Under the pieces are notes generated by a model. It worked only from the letters and a program-made list of their open reading frames with translations. It did no database searches and had not been told where the DNA came from. Below are positions 63,495-64,000 of a stretch of 64,000 bases of DNA, in pieces. Position 1 is the stretch's first letter, and each line of letters starts with the position of its first letter. Source of the DNA: Vulcanimicrobium alpinum (GTDB taxonomy: Bacteria; Vulcanimicrobiota; Vulcanimicrobiia; Vulcanimicrobiales; Vulcanimicrobiaceae). The stretch is from assembly GCF_027923555.1 (NCBI RefSeq), contig NZ_AP025523.1:434001-498000 (forward strand), written 5' to 3'. The position numbers and the translations under genes are program-made.

Positions 63495-64000
63495 ATGCAA
63501 CGCAGCGCGTTCGTCCGCAGTCTCATCGCCGCCGTCGGCATCACCGAGCTGACGCACGTGATGCCGGCGGTCGCGGGGATCGACGAACCGTCGGTGGGCC
63601 GCGAGGTGTTCGGTCAGCTTCGCGACGACGGCGATCTGCTGTTCGACTCGTCGTTCTACGAACATCTCAACGAGATCGGCTCGGTGATCGCCGAGACCGT
63701 GCGGACCCGGTATCCGTATCCGATCCGGTACTACATCGTCCGCGGCGACTCCGCGAACGCCTTCTCCGTCCCCGGCGGGAACATCTACGTCAACGAGCCG
63801 CTGCTGCGGCTGGCGAAGAACCGCGACGAACTCGCCGGGGTGCTCGCGCACGAGACCGGCCACATGGTCCTGCACCACGTCGCCCAGCGCATGTCGTCGC
63901 TGCAGAAGAAAGGGACGGCCGCATCGGTCGTTTCGGTGTTGTCGCAGGTCGTGCTGGGGCCGCTGGCCGGGGCGGCGATCGACTACGGTTCGCAGTATGC
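63495..64000 (+). CDS. M48-family metallopeptidase, 3' end cut by window
   Basis: The ATG at 63495 (MQRSAFVRSLIAAVGITELT) follows GAGGGG by 9 nt. The frame remains open to base 64000 (168 codons visible). The start resembles a Tat/Sec-type or anchor sequence. AFSVPGGNIYVNEPLLRLA and the zinc motif LAHETGHMVLHHVAQRM (HExxH) identify a peptidase M48/BepA-type protease in the cell envelope. Its start is only 27 bp from the divergent S53 start; the two ribosome sites lie back to back. Confidence 0.88.
   Translation, partial: MQRSAFVRSLIAAVGITELTHVMPAVAGIDEPSVGREVFGQLRDDGDLLFDSSFYEHLNEIGSVIAETVRTRYPYPIRYYIVRGDSANAFSVPGGNIYVNEPLLRLAKNRDELAGVLAHETGHMVLHHVAQRMSSLQKKGTAASVVSVLSQVVLGPLAGAAIDYGSQY

Overview
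The window is high-GC bacterial DNA with very dense, strongly GC3-biased coding, 4-nt stop/start overlaps and no sign of phage or plasmid backbone. It reads as a chromosome segment carrying two recent insertion-sequence copies. Gene content (LytR-CpsA-Psr protein, lipoproteins, glycogen and GDE-type debranching genes, many GTG starts) would suit a high-GC soil lineage such as Vulcanimicrobiota/Eremiobacterota (WPS-2) or a neighbouring phylum. That placement is a guess from style, not a phylogenetic result.

Layout. 1-5080: a partial acyl-CoA synthetase, an IS5-family element inserted in its stop codon with a frameshifted transposase, an RDD membrane protein and a class III aminotransferase. 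5199-11550 (minus): a compact reductive pyrimidine-degradation operon, preT-preA-hydA-beta-ureidopropionase-NCS1 permease. With the convergent aminotransferase it could take uracil or thymine to malonate semialdehyde. 11642-17741: an MDR dehydrogenase, MBL-fold and NUDIX hydrolases, an RpiB-like isomerase, a secreted protein with a strong terminator, a DedA/TVP38 protein and RNase D. 17754-20504 (minus): an LCP protein, then a coupled trio of winged-HTH regulator, nucleotidyltransferase and membrane protein. 20597-28990: aconitase, a retropepsin-like protease, a glycosyltransferase-SDR-DUF3052-like run and a DEAD-box helicase.

29006-43936 is a glycogen/alpha-glucan block. Five minus-strand genes (disulfide oxidoreductase, glgB, glgX, malQ, and a fused sugar-nucleotidyltransferase/phosphomannomutase) are joined by four GTGA overlaps. 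A GH63-like glucosidase on the same strand and a divergent GDE-type debranching enzyme follow. 43941-51508 holds a decayed secreted-protein gene, a PadR-like regulator with an operator inside its promoter, a DMT exporter, thiC behind a TPP riboswitch, secreted proteins, an MDR enzyme, a lytic transglycosylase and a cupin.

51580-58521 is an accessory-looking stretch of small, mostly secreted or unrecognised proteins. It includes a 43-aa peptide behind a strong promoter, a 58-aa four-cysteine protein and a 61-aa protein with a duplicated motif, plus the second, intact IS copy, a multicopper oxidase and tRNA-Ala(CGC) with its own promoter and terminator. 59154-61611 is a ZnuA/MntC-type metal ABC importer. 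61722-64000 has a sedolisin (S53) protease divergent from a partial M48 metalloprotease.

A palindromic intergenic repeat built on GTCACGCTGAGCTTGTCGAAG sits at three convergent gene junctions and appears as half-copies elsewhere. It supplies the stop codon, and usually a terminal Ser/Pro-Arg, for several genes. No CRISPR array, prophage, rRNA or replication origin was seen.
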